The position numbers and the translations under genes are program-made. Of a stretch of 64,000 nucleotides of DNA, positions 1 through 8,346 are shown piece after piece. The first letter of the stretch is position 1. Each line of letters starts with the position of its first letter. The notes under the pieces are model-generated. The model was not told where the DNA came from, did not search any database, and saw nothing but the letters and a program-made list of their open reading frames with translations. Source of the stretch: Fluviicola sp. (GTDB lineage Bacteria > Bacteroidota > Bacteroidia > Flavobacteriales_D > Crocinitomicaceae); assembly GCA_029866325.1 (NCBI GenBank), contig JARWZO010000004.1, positions 62,001 through 126,000 of the forward strand. Reading direction: 5' to 3'.

Positions 1-556
1 ACTTGATTTCGGACTACCAACCGGTGGTTTGGCGATGGTAGTTGGAGCTATAGAAGAGCAAAACGCTACCATGATTTATTCCTTGATGGCAAAACATGGA
101 GCAGTGCGTGTACCAAAAGATCACTACACTGATTTGCCTCATTACCTCGACAACGGAATGATTCCGATTCTTACCTCCAATCCACCACACCACTATTGGG
201 AAAAACCACCGAAGAAAGGTGTTTTGCCTGAAAGTGGCGCCGATTTTGGAGCGTATATGACTGCCGAAGGTTTGGGAGCCCGTTCAATGATTTTTGTAAA
301 AGATCAGGATGGACTTTACGACAAAGATCCTGCTCGTCATGCGGATGCGAAACACATTGAACGCATTTCTGCTCAGGAAATCTTAAACGGAGATTTTGAA
401 GACTTGATCGTAGACAGAATGGTCATTGAAATGTTGGCAAAGGCGCGTCACGTAAAAGAAATCCATATCGTTAACGGCTTAAAGTATGGAAACATTACCA
501 AAGCGATCAACGGTGAAAATGCAGGTACAATTATCTATAAAGACGAACAAAAATGA
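1..556 (+). CDS. mosA: Molybdenum storage protein, alpha-type subunit (5' truncated)
   Basis: This is the C-terminal part of an amino-acid-kinase-fold subunit like those of the Azotobacter molybdenum storage protein (MoSto), which packs polyoxomolybdate in an ATP-dependent way in the cytoplasm. The reading frame is open to the window edge, so the N-terminus is missing. Visible marks are the family segments GLGARSMIFVKDQDGLYDKDP and HIVNGLKYGNITKAINGE. A PPHHYWEKPP segment carries paired histidines where, as I recall, the Azotobacter alpha subunit has a His cluster near its metal site. The stop overlaps the next gene's ATG by 4 nt (ATGA), so the two subunits should be translationally coupled. 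Assignment to alpha rather than beta is an inference from those histidines. A uridylate-kinase-like enzyme is the alternative but fits less well. Confidence 0.78.
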   Translation, partial: LDFGLPTGGLAMVVGAIEEQNATMIYSLMAKHGAVRVPKDHYTDLPHYLDNGMIPILTSNPPHHYWEKPPKKGVLPESGADFGAYMTAEGLGARSMIFVKDQDGLYDKDPARHADAKHIERISAQEILNGDFEDLIVDRMVIEMLAKARHVKEIHIVNGLKYGNITKAINGENAGTIIYKDEQK

Positions 557-1344
557 GTAATAGAGAAGAGTTGGCCAACTACATGGAAAATTCCATGGAA
601 GAAGCAGCCTTAAATTATAAGAATGATTTGCGCATCCTGCCTGATGTAAAAGTGATGAAGCTGGGTGGACAAAGTGTGATGGATCGCGGGCGCAAAGCAG
701 TGTTTCCAATTTTGGACGAGATAGTTGAGAACAGTAAAAAACACGGAATTATCATCACAACCGGTGGTGGTACGCGTGCTCGACATACTTATCAGGTTGC
801 CATTGACTTAGGAATGCCTGTTGGTGTTTTGGCCGAAATGGGCGGATCGATTACTGTGCAGAATGCGCGTATGTTACAAATGGTAATGGCCAAGCACGGT
901 GGGATTTTTCTCGATCACTTGGAGTTTGAAAAAATACCCTTGTTTTTGAAGCTAGGTTGCATTCCAATCATGCCGGGTATGCCTCCATACAGCTTTTGGG
1001 AAGACATTCCGGATCATGGTTCCATTCCATTAAATAGAACCGATGTTGGTGCATTTTTTACTGCTGAAGCATTAGGTGCCGATACTGTTTATTACATTAA
1101 AGATGAAAAAGGACTTTACACGGATGATCCCAAAAAGAACCCGGATGCAACCTTTATTCCACGCATTCATGTAGATGAATTGATCGCCAAAGATTTGGGC
1201 GATTTGATTGTTGAACGTGTGGTACTCGATTATTTGAAACGTTCAAAATTTGTGGAACGATTAGTGATAATAAACGGAATGGAAAGCGGAGCCTTAACAA
1301 AAGCATTGAACGGTGAGGAAACCGGAACTGTGATTTACCGTTAA
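553..1344 (+). CDS. mosB: Molybdenum storage protein, beta-type subunit
   Basis: This complete 263-aa subunit is a homologue of MoSto. The N-terminal segment RILPDVKVMKLGGQSVMDRG (about residues 27-46) matches the MoSto beta signature closely as I remember it. It is followed by the phosphate-binding TTGGGTRARH stretch, the GMPPYSFWE segment and the DEKGLYTDDP and INGMESGALTKALNGE motifs of the fold. The length agrees with the known subunits (about 270 aa). It starts inside the stop codon of the upstream paralogue. The family stores molybdate or tungstate as oxide clusters in a hexamer of alpha and beta subunits. The modABC molybdate importer lies convergently 675 bp away, which supports a molybdenum role over a generic amino acid kinase. 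Metal identity is inferred. Confidence 0.85.
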   Translation: MSNREELANYMENSMEEAALNYKNDLRILPDVKVMKLGGQSVMDRGRKAVFPILDEIVENSKKHGIIITTGGGTRARHTYQVAIDLGMPVGVLAEMGGSITVQNARMLQMVMAKHGGIFLDHLEFEKIPLFLKLGCIPIMPGMPPYSFWEDIPDHGSIPLNRTDVGAFFTAEALGADTVYYIKDEKGLYTDDPKKNPDATFIPRIHVDELIAKDLGDLIVERVVLDYLKRSKFVERLVIINGMESGALTKALNGEETGTVIYR

Positions 1345-1388
1345 GAAACCTCATTCTTTTATATAGTTGTAAACGAACAAGATACATT

Positions 1389-1949
1389 ATGAAAAAACTA
1401 CTTTTACTAGTAATTATTCTTTCAAGCTTTGGTGCAAAAGCTCAAGATTCTACAGTTGTTTATCAGCATGAAAACGTCTATTTTCTCACAACCGTTCCAG
1501 GTTTAGGCGAAAAAAAAGTAGAACGTTTGGCTGTAATGCTTTCAACGTATTTAAGTGCAATAGAAGACAATAAATACGATACGTGGTATGCAAGTTTGTC
1601 TGATAGTACAATTGCTCGCATTAATCCGGCTTTAAATGCGAAGAAATTTCAGACCAAGTTTAATCGCTTTAGAGAATACGGTATTGATTGTGATTCGATT
1701 CGTGTCTTGTCGGTTAAAAAATTACCGAAAGCGTTAGATAATGAAGTCGGAACGCAATACGAGTTGATCATTGACTTTGGGAAGGATTTGACTATTACCA
1801 ACCGAGTTAGTCACGATAGTGTGAAGGCAAGTAAAGATCGAACCAATCCGCGGTTGTTTGGAGTAGATGTGATCGTTTCAGAGAAGGATTTCAAAATTTG
1901 CCTGCATCAATACGAGGTTGAGAAAGAAAACAAGAACAAAAATGACTGA
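1389..1949 (+). CDS. Secreted protein of unknown function
   Basis: I do not recognise this 186-aa protein. It begins with a clear Sec signal peptide (MKKLLLLVIILSSFGAKAQ, cleavage near residue 19), so it is exported, probably to the periplasm. The mature part is mixed alpha/beta, mostly charged, and ends in a Lys/Asn-rich tail. There is no lipobox, no C-terminal T9SS tail and no recognisable catalytic motif. It sits 44 bp after the storage-protein pair on the same strand and is followed by a rho-independent terminator, so it may be the last gene of that transcript. A link to molybdenum is possible only by position. Confidence 0.7.
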   Translation: MKKLLLLVIILSSFGAKAQDSTVVYQHENVYFLTTVPGLGEKKVERLAVMLSTYLSAIEDNKYDTWYASLSDSTIARINPALNAKKFQTKFNRFREYGIDCDSIRVLSVKKLPKALDNEVGTQYELIIDFGKDLTITNRVSHDSVKASKDRTNPRLFGVDVIVSEKDFKICLHQYEVEKENKNKND

Positions 1950-1972
1950 TAATCAGTTTTAAAGCATAAAAG

Positions 1973-2000
1973 AAAAGCATTCGAAAGGATGCTTTTTTTT
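1973..2000 (+). terminator. Rho-independent terminator
   Basis: An 8-bp stem, AAAAGCAT/ATGCTTTT, with an 8-nt loop runs into a T tract. It lies just after the secreted unknown. Because the upstream side is A-rich it could also work on the minus strand for modC, whose stop is at 2019. Confidence 0.75.
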
Positions 2001-2018
2001 GTGGAATCAAACGTCGTT

Positions 2019-2696
2019 TTACAGAGAGCGAGAAAGGGTGTTTTCTGTTGTTCCTTGAACAGTTTCAGTCCCTTTCATGTGAACAACTTCTTTGGCCATT
2101 TCGAAGATAACATCCTTGCGATGACTCACCACAATAATCATCATTTGAAGATTTTGCTGAATGTAGTTGATCTCCGTTATCAGCTCGCGAATACTATCGT
2201 CATCCAATGCAGAAAAAGGTTCATCCAATAACAATAATTCGGGCTGTTGACAAAGTGCTCTAATAATGGCAATACGTTGTCGTTGACCACCCGAAAGCTG
2301 AGAAGGGTAGGAGCTCAATAGCGATTTTAGCTGCAGGGTTTCTAGCAATTGAAGAATGTTGCTTGCAATTTTACCGTCTTCACTTGCATAAGTCAGGTTT
2401 CGTTCAATGGTCATGTTCGGAAACAAGTTGTAATCCTGAAATACAAAACCCATTTTACGTTTCCCTGCAGGCACCATTATCTTTTTTTCACTTGAAAACC
2501 ATATAATGTCATTAAAAACAATGCTTCCGGAGTCAGGTGTTTCCAAGCCGGCAATCATTCGTAACACCGACGATTTTCCTACGCCCGACTTTCCGTAAAG
2601 AGCAGTTGTAATACCCTGTTGAATAGTTGCCGAACACGAAATGTTGACTTCTCTTCGTTTGGTCTTGAACGTTTTATGTATCGAAAACTCAAGCAA
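2019..2696 (-). CDS. modC: Molybdate ABC transporter ATP-binding protein
   Basis: This 225-aa ATPase powers molybdate import at the cytoplasmic membrane. Walker A is GKSGVGKSS (residues 35-43), the Q-loop is in FVFQDYNLFP (about 85-93), the ABC signature LSGGQRQ is at 134-140, Walker B is LLLLDEP (154-160) and the switch His is H192. It lacks the C-terminal Mop/regulatory domain of classic ModC (about 350 aa), so the usual intracellular molybdate-sensing domain is absent. It overlaps modB by 8 nt and is last in modABC. The ATPase alone could serve another small-anion importer; the molybdate call rests on modA and modB. Confidence 0.85.
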   Translation of the reverse strand: MLEFSIHKTFKTKRREVNISCSATIQQGITTALYGKSGVGKSSVLRMIAGLETPDSGSIVFNDIIWFSSEKKIMVPAGKRKMGFVFQDYNLFPNMTIERNLTYASEDGKIASNILQLLETLQLKSLLSSYPSQLSGGQRQRIAIIRALCQQPELLLLDEPFSALDDDSIRELITEINYIQQNLQMMIIVVSHRKDVIFEMAKEVVHMKGTETVQGTTENTLSRSL

Positions 2697-3354
2697 GCTC
2701 AGATTGGTTTTTACGGGTTAATATCTTTAACACAAGAATCATCACAAAACTGATAAGAAGCAAAATGATTGCATACGTATTTGCAACATCATAATTCAGG
2801 TTATTCATCTGATCGTAAATGGCGATAGAAGCCACATTGGTACCCTGAACTTTCCCGCCGATCATCAATACAATACCGAATTCGCCGATTGTGTGGGCAA
2901 AAGTGAGTAGAATCGCGCTCCAAATAGAGCGTTTGATGTTGGGTAATAAAACATACCACAAAGCGTTCATCCTCGATTTTTTAAGCAAATACGTAGATTC
3001 AATGATGTTTTTTGGAATAGACCTGAAGCCATTGATGATTGGGTTGATCATGAATGGCATGCAATAAATCATAGAGCCCAGTAATATGCCTTCAAATGAA
3101 AAGGCAAACGAAATCCCGAAGGTTTTCTCAAAGAATGATCCAACCGCGCTCTCCGGGCCTAAAAATGAAATATAATAAAACCCCAAAACAGTTGGCGGTA
3201 AAATCATAGGCATCATCAGAAGACTCTCTAATATGATTTTACCTTTCCATTTTGAAAATGCTAAAAAATAACTGATCGGAATAGCAACCAACAACAAAAG
3301 TGAGGTTGTTAAAATGGCAAGCTTAAATGTTGTAAGAAAAGGGCTGTAATCCAT
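2689..3354 (-). CDS. modB: Molybdate ABC transporter permease
   Basis: This 221-aa inner-membrane permease has about five membrane segments. The MMPMILPPTVLGFY stretch (about residues 47-60) and the cytoplasmic HTIGEFGIVLMIGG loop (about 156-169) are typical of ModB/CysW-type permeases and contact the ATPase. The length fits ModB (220-230 aa). Its ATG shares one base with the modA stop (TAATG), and its end overlaps modC by 8 nt, so the three genes form one tightly coupled operon. Confidence 0.88.
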   Translation of the reverse strand: MDYSPFLTTFKLAILTTSLLLLVAIPISYFLAFSKWKGKIILESLLMMPMILPPTVLGFYYISFLGPESAVGSFFEKTFGISFAFSFEGILLGSMIYCMPFMINPIINGFRSIPKNIIESTYLLKKSRMNALWYVLLPNIKRSIWSAILLTFAHTIGEFGIVLMIGGKVQGTNVASIAIYDQMNNLNYDVANTYAIILLLISFVMILVLKILTRKNQSELA

Positions 3355-4109
3355 TAGTTCACAATATAACCAAAATGTTTCAAGACAGATTTACATTCAT
3401 TCGTTTTGAAATATTCCAAGAGCAGTTCAGATTCTTTGCTATGCTTATTGCTACCATGTTTTAGAATCGTTATTCCTTGTTTTATTTCAGGATAATGGCT
3501 TGGATCGACTTCAAAAAAGTGGAAATCTTTTCCATAGTGTGTCAAAAAGGAATTACTCGTAAACGCCGCATCAACCGATTTTGAAATAAAGTATTGATTG
3601 ACTTGTTCTATACTTTCGCCGTAAACCAGTTTATCCTTATAAGGTAGATATTGATGTGTAGATTTTAGGTAATGATTCGTTGCAATACCATAAGGAGCTC
3701 CAATTGTATCAGCTTGTGCAAAGCGTTTAATAAGCGGTGAACGTAACGCTTCTTCCAAGGTGTTAAAGTGCGCCTGTTTCCTGTAAACAAAAATCAATTT
3801 CCCCTTTGCAAAAGAGTAAGGCTTTTTCGCGAAACCGGCCGACTGTAATTTGTGGATGAACGTTAAGTTGGCGGATAGAAAAAGGTCGTAAGGTGCGCCT
3901 TGCAGTATCTGAGAAGTCAAGATTCCCGAAGAATTAGAAATAATCTCGCAACGAATGTGATGCTTCTTTTCAAACAAAACGGCAATTGAATCCATCGCAA
4001 ATTGCATGTCTGCTGATACAGCAACTTGCATGTTTTTTTCTTCAGGATTGTTTGAACAATTGGTCAAAAAACCGAGTGTAAGTAATAAGACTAGACTAAA
4101 GCGCAACAT
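3354..4109 (-). CDS. modA: Molybdate-binding lipoprotein
   Basis: This 251-aa solute-binding protein is the periplasmic receptor of the ModABC importer. The start MLRFSLVLLL at 4109 was chosen because it opens a lipoprotein signal peptide (FLTNC, Cys18). The frame is open further upstream, but that stretch runs through the tRNA gene and cannot be coding. Family marks are the VAVSADMQFAMD strand, ISNSSGILTSQILQGAPYD (substrate loop serines) and the GIATNHYL region. Asn at -1 of the lipobox is unusual, so lipidation is likely but not certain. Molybdate versus tungstate cannot be told apart by eye. Confidence 0.85.
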   Translation of the reverse strand: MLRFSLVLLLTLGFLTNCSNNPEEKNMQVAVSADMQFAMDSIAVLFEKKHHIRCEIISNSSGILTSQILQGAPYDLFLSANLTFIHKLQSAGFAKKPYSFAKGKLIFVYRKQAHFNTLEEALRSPLIKRFAQADTIGAPYGIATNHYLKSTHQYLPYKDKLVYGESIEQVNQYFISKSVDAAFTSNSFLTHYGKDFHFFEVDPSHYPEIKQGITILKHGSNKHSKESELLLEYFKTNECKSVLKHFGYIVN

Positions 4110-4362
4110 CGTTTTTTGATGAACTGCAATATTACACTTTTTTGATGAAATGAAGGGTTGAATGGCGGGCGTTAATCTAAAAACTGAAACCAAAATCCCA
4201 CACTCAATTCTCACGCTCACGCTGAAAGAAAAAGCATTTTCTAAATAGTGTGAGTTTGAGAGCGAGTCGCCGCGGTGGAGAGGAAAAAAAAAGTCGGTTC
4301 TAATCATGAGGCATTCCAGTAGCAGACTTCCTTCGTCAGTCGCTACGGACCACCACGAAGCG

Positions 4363-4393
4363 AAAAAGCCATCCGTGTTAAGGATGGCTTTTT
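4363..4393 (-). terminator. Terminator of tRNA-Val (possibly bidirectional)
   Basis: A 12-bp perfect stem (AAAAAGCCATCC/GGATGGCTTTTT) with a 7-nt loop lies 9 bp past the tRNA 3' end. T tracts on both sides would allow function in either direction. Confidence 0.8.
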
Positions 4394-4402
4394 CTGCTTC
4401 TG

Positions 4403-4480
<78 letters not shown>

Positions 4481-4557
4481 ATTTTGCGCTTTGCGAGTAA
4501 CCGCTGTTCCTCAAACGCGAGTGCAAATATAAAGCGTTTTTTCGCATCCGCAAGTGT

Positions 4558-5781
4558 TTAAGCGAAAAAAACTTCAAAAAAATCACCGATTAAAAAAAAC
4601 GATCCTAGTATCAATAAGGTATCTTCCTTGCTTGCAGCGCGTTTCATCTCGTCCAATGCCAGAATCGGATCGCTGTAAAAATGGACTTTTTTTGCGCTTT
4701 CGCCAAAAGCTGCCTTCAACTGTTGTAGATCGGCACTTCTCGGATTTCGAAAAACGGTCAGGAAATAGTTAGCATCATCGGGCAACAAAGGTTCTATCGC
4801 TTTGATGTCTTTGTCGGCACTAGTACCATAAAGGATGAACAATTTCCCTTGTTGGAGTTCTTGCACGCTCTCGATGGTTTTGGTAATTCCTTCCGGATTG
4901 TGGGCACAATCGAGAATAATGAATGGATCGTTCCCTACAATTTCCAATCGACCGATAAATCCGGTGTTCTTCCGCAGATTTTTGATACCGCTCTCAATGT
5001 CTTGTTGACTGATGTTCCAACCTTGGAGGCGCAATTCGCCGATAGTAGCCATTACCGTATCAAAATTAGCGCGTTGGTAACCGATCAGCGATGTTGGGTA
5101 ATCCGTGAGTTGTGAGGCAATCGTAACCTTACTTTTATTGACTTCGGCTTGCCGCAGGATGACTTGTTCGATTTCGGCATCCAGTGCTCCCATTACAAGT
5201 GGAGTGGAAGGTTTAATGATTCCGGCTTTCTCAAAAGCAATGGCTGCTCGCGTATTCCCAAGTATATTTGTATGATCTAAGCTGATGGTGGTAATCACAC
5301 TTACCAACGGCGAAACGATATTGGTAGCATCTAATCTCCCGCCCAAACCTGTTTCGGCTACCACGATGGTGCAACCTTGCTCTTTGAAGTAACACAAGGC
5401 CATGAGCCAGGTAATTTCAAAGAAAGAAGGTTCTATTTCCCAAGTCTTGGAACGAATGTCGGCACAAAAACGAATCACAAACTCTTCGTCAACACAAGTG
5501 CCGTTTACCCGTATTCTTTCTGTGAAATCGTGAATGTGTGGAGAAGTAAACAATCCTGTTTTCTGACCGTTTTCGGTTAGAATTGATGCCAGCATATTGG
5601 AAGTGGATCCCTTTCCGTTGGTTCCCGCAATGTGAATGAATTGCAGTTCCTGTTCCGGGTTACCGAATGCTGCTGCCAACGCTCGGATATTATCCAAACT
5701 CGGTTTGTACGCACTTACACCTTGAAGGTGATATGCCGGAAATTGTTCAAACAGCCACGAAATGGTTGCTTCGTAGGTCAT
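4558..5781 (-). CDS. folC: Bifunctional dihydrofolate synthase/folylpolyglutamate synthase
   Basis: This 407-aa Mur-ligase-family enzyme adds L-glutamate to dihydropteroate and to reduced folates in the cytoplasm. The ATP loop GTNGKGST lies at residues 53-60. It is followed by the FTSPHIHDFTERIRVNG folate-binding stretch, the VAETGLGGRLDATN motif and the C-terminal domain with ILDCAHNPEG. The length is typical. Its ATG overlaps the tonB stop by one base (TAATG), so it is translated as the last gene of the exbB-exbD-tonB-tonB run, a neighbourhood I recall from other Bacteroidota. Confidence 0.95.
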   Translation of the reverse strand: MTYEATISWLFEQFPAYHLQGVSAYKPSLDNIRALAAAFGNPEQELQFIHIAGTNGKGSTSNMLASILTENGQKTGLFTSPHIHDFTERIRVNGTCVDEEFVIRFCADIRSKTWEIEPSFFEITWLMALCYFKEQGCTIVVAETGLGGRLDATNIVSPLVSVITTISLDHTNILGNTRAAIAFEKAGIIKPSTPLVMGALDAEIEQVILRQAEVNKSKVTIASQLTDYPTSLIGYQRANFDTVMATIGELRLQGWNISQQDIESGIKNLRKNTGFIGRLEIVGNDPFIILDCAHNPEGITKTIESVQELQQGKLFILYGTSADKDIKAIEPLLPDDANYFLTVFRNPRSADLQQLKAAFGESAKKVHFYSDPILALDEMKRAASKEDTLLILGSFFLIGDFFEVFFA

Positions 5782-6686
5782 TAACTAGCCGAAACTTTGA
5801 TTGTCAGGACTTCCTGAGTAGGAGCTGAGCCGGCAGGTAATTTGCTGTATTTGGCTTTTTCTTTCACCAATCGCACCACTTCGTTGAGGACAACGGAATT
5901 GGATGTTGTTGTTCTGGAGTCTCTTACCACTGTAGGAGTACCAATCACATTTCCATCAGCGTCTACTCTCACTTTGAGCAAAATGCTACAGTTTTCATCA
6001 GAATCTACACTTGCGGTACTTGGTTTTTCGATAATAGTACGCTTGCCATTACCGCCCTGTCCATCGCCAAATCCGGGACCTTTGCCATTGCCGTCGTCGT
6101 CACCCAAACCATTGCCCTTTCCTTTCCCTTTTCCGCCACCTTTTCCACCGCTTCCACTAAACGGACTTGTTTCACGAGTTGAGGCTTCTTCGTTCGGGTC
6201 TTTTCCGGTGTTGCTGTTCCCTTTTCCGGGCTTGAATGGTGTAACGGTCGGTAAAATACCTTCCATTTGCATCATCGGGTTGGGAGTCGGGTCGAATTTA
6301 GAATTATCGGGAGTTCCGGAACCACCACCACCAACAATTTTATACGGATTAGGTAAAGTAGAAACATGCGCTTCAGGTGGTGCGTCCAATGTCATGAGAG
6401 TGGTGTCCATTTTCACAACCGGCACTGCCAATTCTTCAACAGGCGTGCTCAAGCCGAAGCTAACCATGGTGAAAATTCCGAATAAGCCCACTATTCCCAA
6501 TACGATAAACAAGACGAGATCATTGTAATCGCGGCGAATGGAGTAGGCTCCGTATTTCTTGTTGCGGTCTTCAAATATCACATTGATACGGTCCACACAC
6601 GTAATGTGTTGCCAATCTTTGGAGTCGAAGTAATCATACAGGGAAACTCCCAGCACAATAACGGCAATAACAATCATTAGTGACAT
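5781..6686 (-). CDS. TonB-like energy transducer, glycine-rich
   Basis: This 301-aa protein probably links the proton-motive force to outer-membrane receptors. The Bacteroidota-type N-terminal motif FEDRNKKYGAYSIRRDYN (about residues 38-55) sits between two membrane segments (about 3-17 and 57-78). A long periplasmic linker follows, with PNP runs and a striking Gly/Lys-rich part (about 150-215). The last about 80 residues resemble a TonB C-terminal domain (LKVRVDADGNVIGTP). It is a paralogue of the gene just upstream and overlaps folC by one base. The Gly-rich linker replaces the usual Pro/Lys-rich spacer, which is odd. An AgmX/PglI-type TonB relative is an alternative label. Confidence 0.8.
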   Translation of the reverse strand: MSLMIVIAVIVLGVSLYDYFDSKDWQHITCVDRINVIFEDRNKKYGAYSIRRDYNDLVLFIVLGIVGLFGIFTMVSFGLSTPVEELAVPVVKMDTTLMTLDAPPEAHVSTLPNPYKIVGGGGSGTPDNSKFDPTPNPMMQMEGILPTVTPFKPGKGNSNTGKDPNEEASTRETSPFSGSGGKGGGKGKGKGNGLGDDDGNGKGPGFGDGQGGNGKRTIIEKPSTASVDSDENCSILLKVRVDADGNVIGTPTVVRDSRTTTSNSVVLNEVVRLVKEKAKYSKLPAGSAPTQEVLTIKVSAS

Positions 6687-6907
6687 AGCTCTCTATTTTT
6701 ATATTCCATACAACCTGCATGCCAGAGTGTTCAACATGTCAAGGAAGTATTTAAACTTTCAAACCTAGTTATAAACAGGATGTGTAAAATAGATGCATAC
6801 GCAGAATTATGAACGTTTAGCTGTTAAGATTACTGTTCTGTACGGATCAAAGATGAACATCCTTGATGTAGTTATAGTCTAAAAATGGAAAAAGGTTACA
6901 AAAAAGC

Positions 6908-7855
6908 TTACTGCGCTTTGAATTTGTAGGTAATTGTGCCTTCCTGCAAGGGTTTTGTGGAGGCATTGAAACGTGCTTTTTTGGCGTATTTTTTGGCGTT
7001 TTCCAATACACATGGGTCTACTCCGGAAGTGTTAAGTGGTTCAACCTTTCTTACGAGACCATTGTCATCAACCGTTATTTTGAGTGTAATTGTTCCGCCT
7101 TTCTGACAAGTGTAGGTTGGGTATTGCAAATACCAGTTATCGTTATTGAAAGGTGTTCTTCCGTCGAGATCAAAGTCAGCAGCTTCTTTTGTTTCAGGAG
7201 TTGAGCCTTTGTTTCCTTGTGATCCTTTTACGTCTTGACCGGCCTTCCTTGCTGCATCCTGTTTTTCTTTTTCTTTCTTTTTCGCTTCCCGATCAGCCTG
7301 ACGTTTTAACATGTCTGAGCGTGTTTGGTCAAAATGATCAGCGTTCCTGTTGATCTCATCGTCAGAAGTTCGGGGCTTTGGTTTTGGTGGTTTTTCAGTA
7401 TTGTTATTGGATTGCTCATCCGGATTATCAGAAGATTCCGACGACGTCTCCTGCGCTTCCTGGTCAGCTGCATTTTGTCCACCTGAACCACGGTCACTTT
7501 TGATCGAGTAGGATGGAGGTAGCTTTACTTCGTCTTTTGGTGGAGCGTACAAACTCAGCAATGTGGTGTCTTCAGCTGAAGTTGCTTTCATGATATTGGG
7601 CAATTCTCCTCGGCTGCCAAAGGAATATTGTGTTCCGAATGTAAGTCCGAATAACGCAACCACCGCCGCGATAATGGTGAGCATAACGCTGTTGTAGGTT
7701 TTTCGCATCGAATAGGCGCCGTAGCGTTTGTTGCGATGATCAAATACCATATTATTGTGTACGGTCGATGTGAGTTGATTCATATCTTTTGAATCAACAT
7801 AATTGTAAAGGGAAATTCCCAATGCAACTACCACGATGAGCCATACTACTACCAT
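6908..7855 (-). CDS. TonB-like energy transducer, charged linker
   Basis: This 315-aa protein is the second TonB-like paralogue of the operon. It has the same plan: N-terminal hydrophobic segment, cytoplasmic loop FDHRNKRYGAYSMRKTYN, membrane segment at about 62-80, periplasmic linker, and a TonB-like C-terminal domain (LKITVDDNGLVRKVEP, then CVLENAKKYAKKARFN). Here the linker is a Lys/Glu/Asp/Arg-rich, probably helical stretch (about 160-220) rather than the Gly-rich one of its neighbour. It is preceded by exbD with a 78-bp gap. A 221-bp gap follows before the next paralogue, leaving room for an internal promoter. Confidence 0.8.
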   Translation of the reverse strand: MVVVWLIVVVALGISLYNYVDSKDMNQLTSTVHNNMVFDHRNKRYGAYSMRKTYNSVMLTIIAAVVALFGLTFGTQYSFGSRGELPNIMKATSAEDTTLLSLYAPPKDEVKLPPSYSIKSDRGSGGQNAADQEAQETSSESSDNPDEQSNNNTEKPPKPKPRTSDDEINRNADHFDQTRSDMLKRQADREAKKKEKEKQDAARKAGQDVKGSQGNKGSTPETKEAADFDLDGRTPFNNDNWYLQYPTYTCQKGGTITLKITVDDNGLVRKVEPLNTSGVDPCVLENAKKYAKKARFNASTKPLQEGTITYKFKAQ

Positions 7856-7933
7856 TGAATCAAATTTACGACTTCTGAATGATCTGAAACTGAATCAGGC
7901 AAAGATTAAGCCTAAATTACGTTAAACGAACTA

Positions 7934-8344
7934 CTACTGAGGATTTGCTTCCTTTGTGAAATCCAATCGGTATTGCCAGTTGTTTTTCTGCGCTAAGGCC
8001 GCAACGTTATAGATTGTTTCGTATTTGGCTGTCTGAGCTCCTTCTATTTTCAGTTGTTTATTCTGACTTTCAATCATTTTGTCGCCGATCAATGTCTTAA
8101 TTTCATCAAATGATCGTTTGTCTTTCGCCGTTTCACCCGGGAGTATATAATACTCGTTGTCTTTGGTAATCACTACTGTAAGGCTTGGCTCAAAATTTTC
8201 AGTTGATTCTATAGCAATCGGTTTGTCTTCCTTTTTGGAAGCCACTGCCATTACCATGAAGAAAATAAGCATCACCAATACAACCGAAGAAATGGCGGTA
8301 AGCCCGTTGCCTACTTTGACCTTGTTTTTCTGACCGAAATTCAT
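7934..8344 (-). CDS. exbD: ExbD-like biopolymer transport protein, atypical membrane helix
   Basis: This 136-aa protein has one N-terminal membrane helix (about residues 15-35) and a periplasmic domain, and lies 2 bp after exbB, so it should be the ExbD of a TonB motor. The helix reads AISSVVLVMLIFFMVMAVAS. Aligned by eye on the LIFFM core, the aspartate found in ExbD, TolR and MotB relatives (TDIVFLLLIFFM-type) is replaced by Ser. The periplasmic domain keeps LTVVITKDNEYYILPG. It may be a motor with altered proton coupling or a structural ExbD paralogue working with a canonical copy elsewhere. Confidence 0.75.
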   Translation of the reverse strand: MNFGQKNKVKVGNGLTAISSVVLVMLIFFMVMAVASKKEDKPIAIESTENFEPSLTVVITKDNEYYILPGETAKDKRSFDEIKTLIGDKMIESQNKQLKIEGAQTAKYETIYNVAALAQKNNWQYRLDFTKEANPQ

Positions 8345-8346
8345 AA

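Noticed and set aside
5842-6528. 228-aa open frame opposite the glycine-rich TonB gene
   Set aside because: Its Pro/Phe/Leu-rich content is the complement of the Gly/Lys-rich linker. There is no start context or family resemblance.
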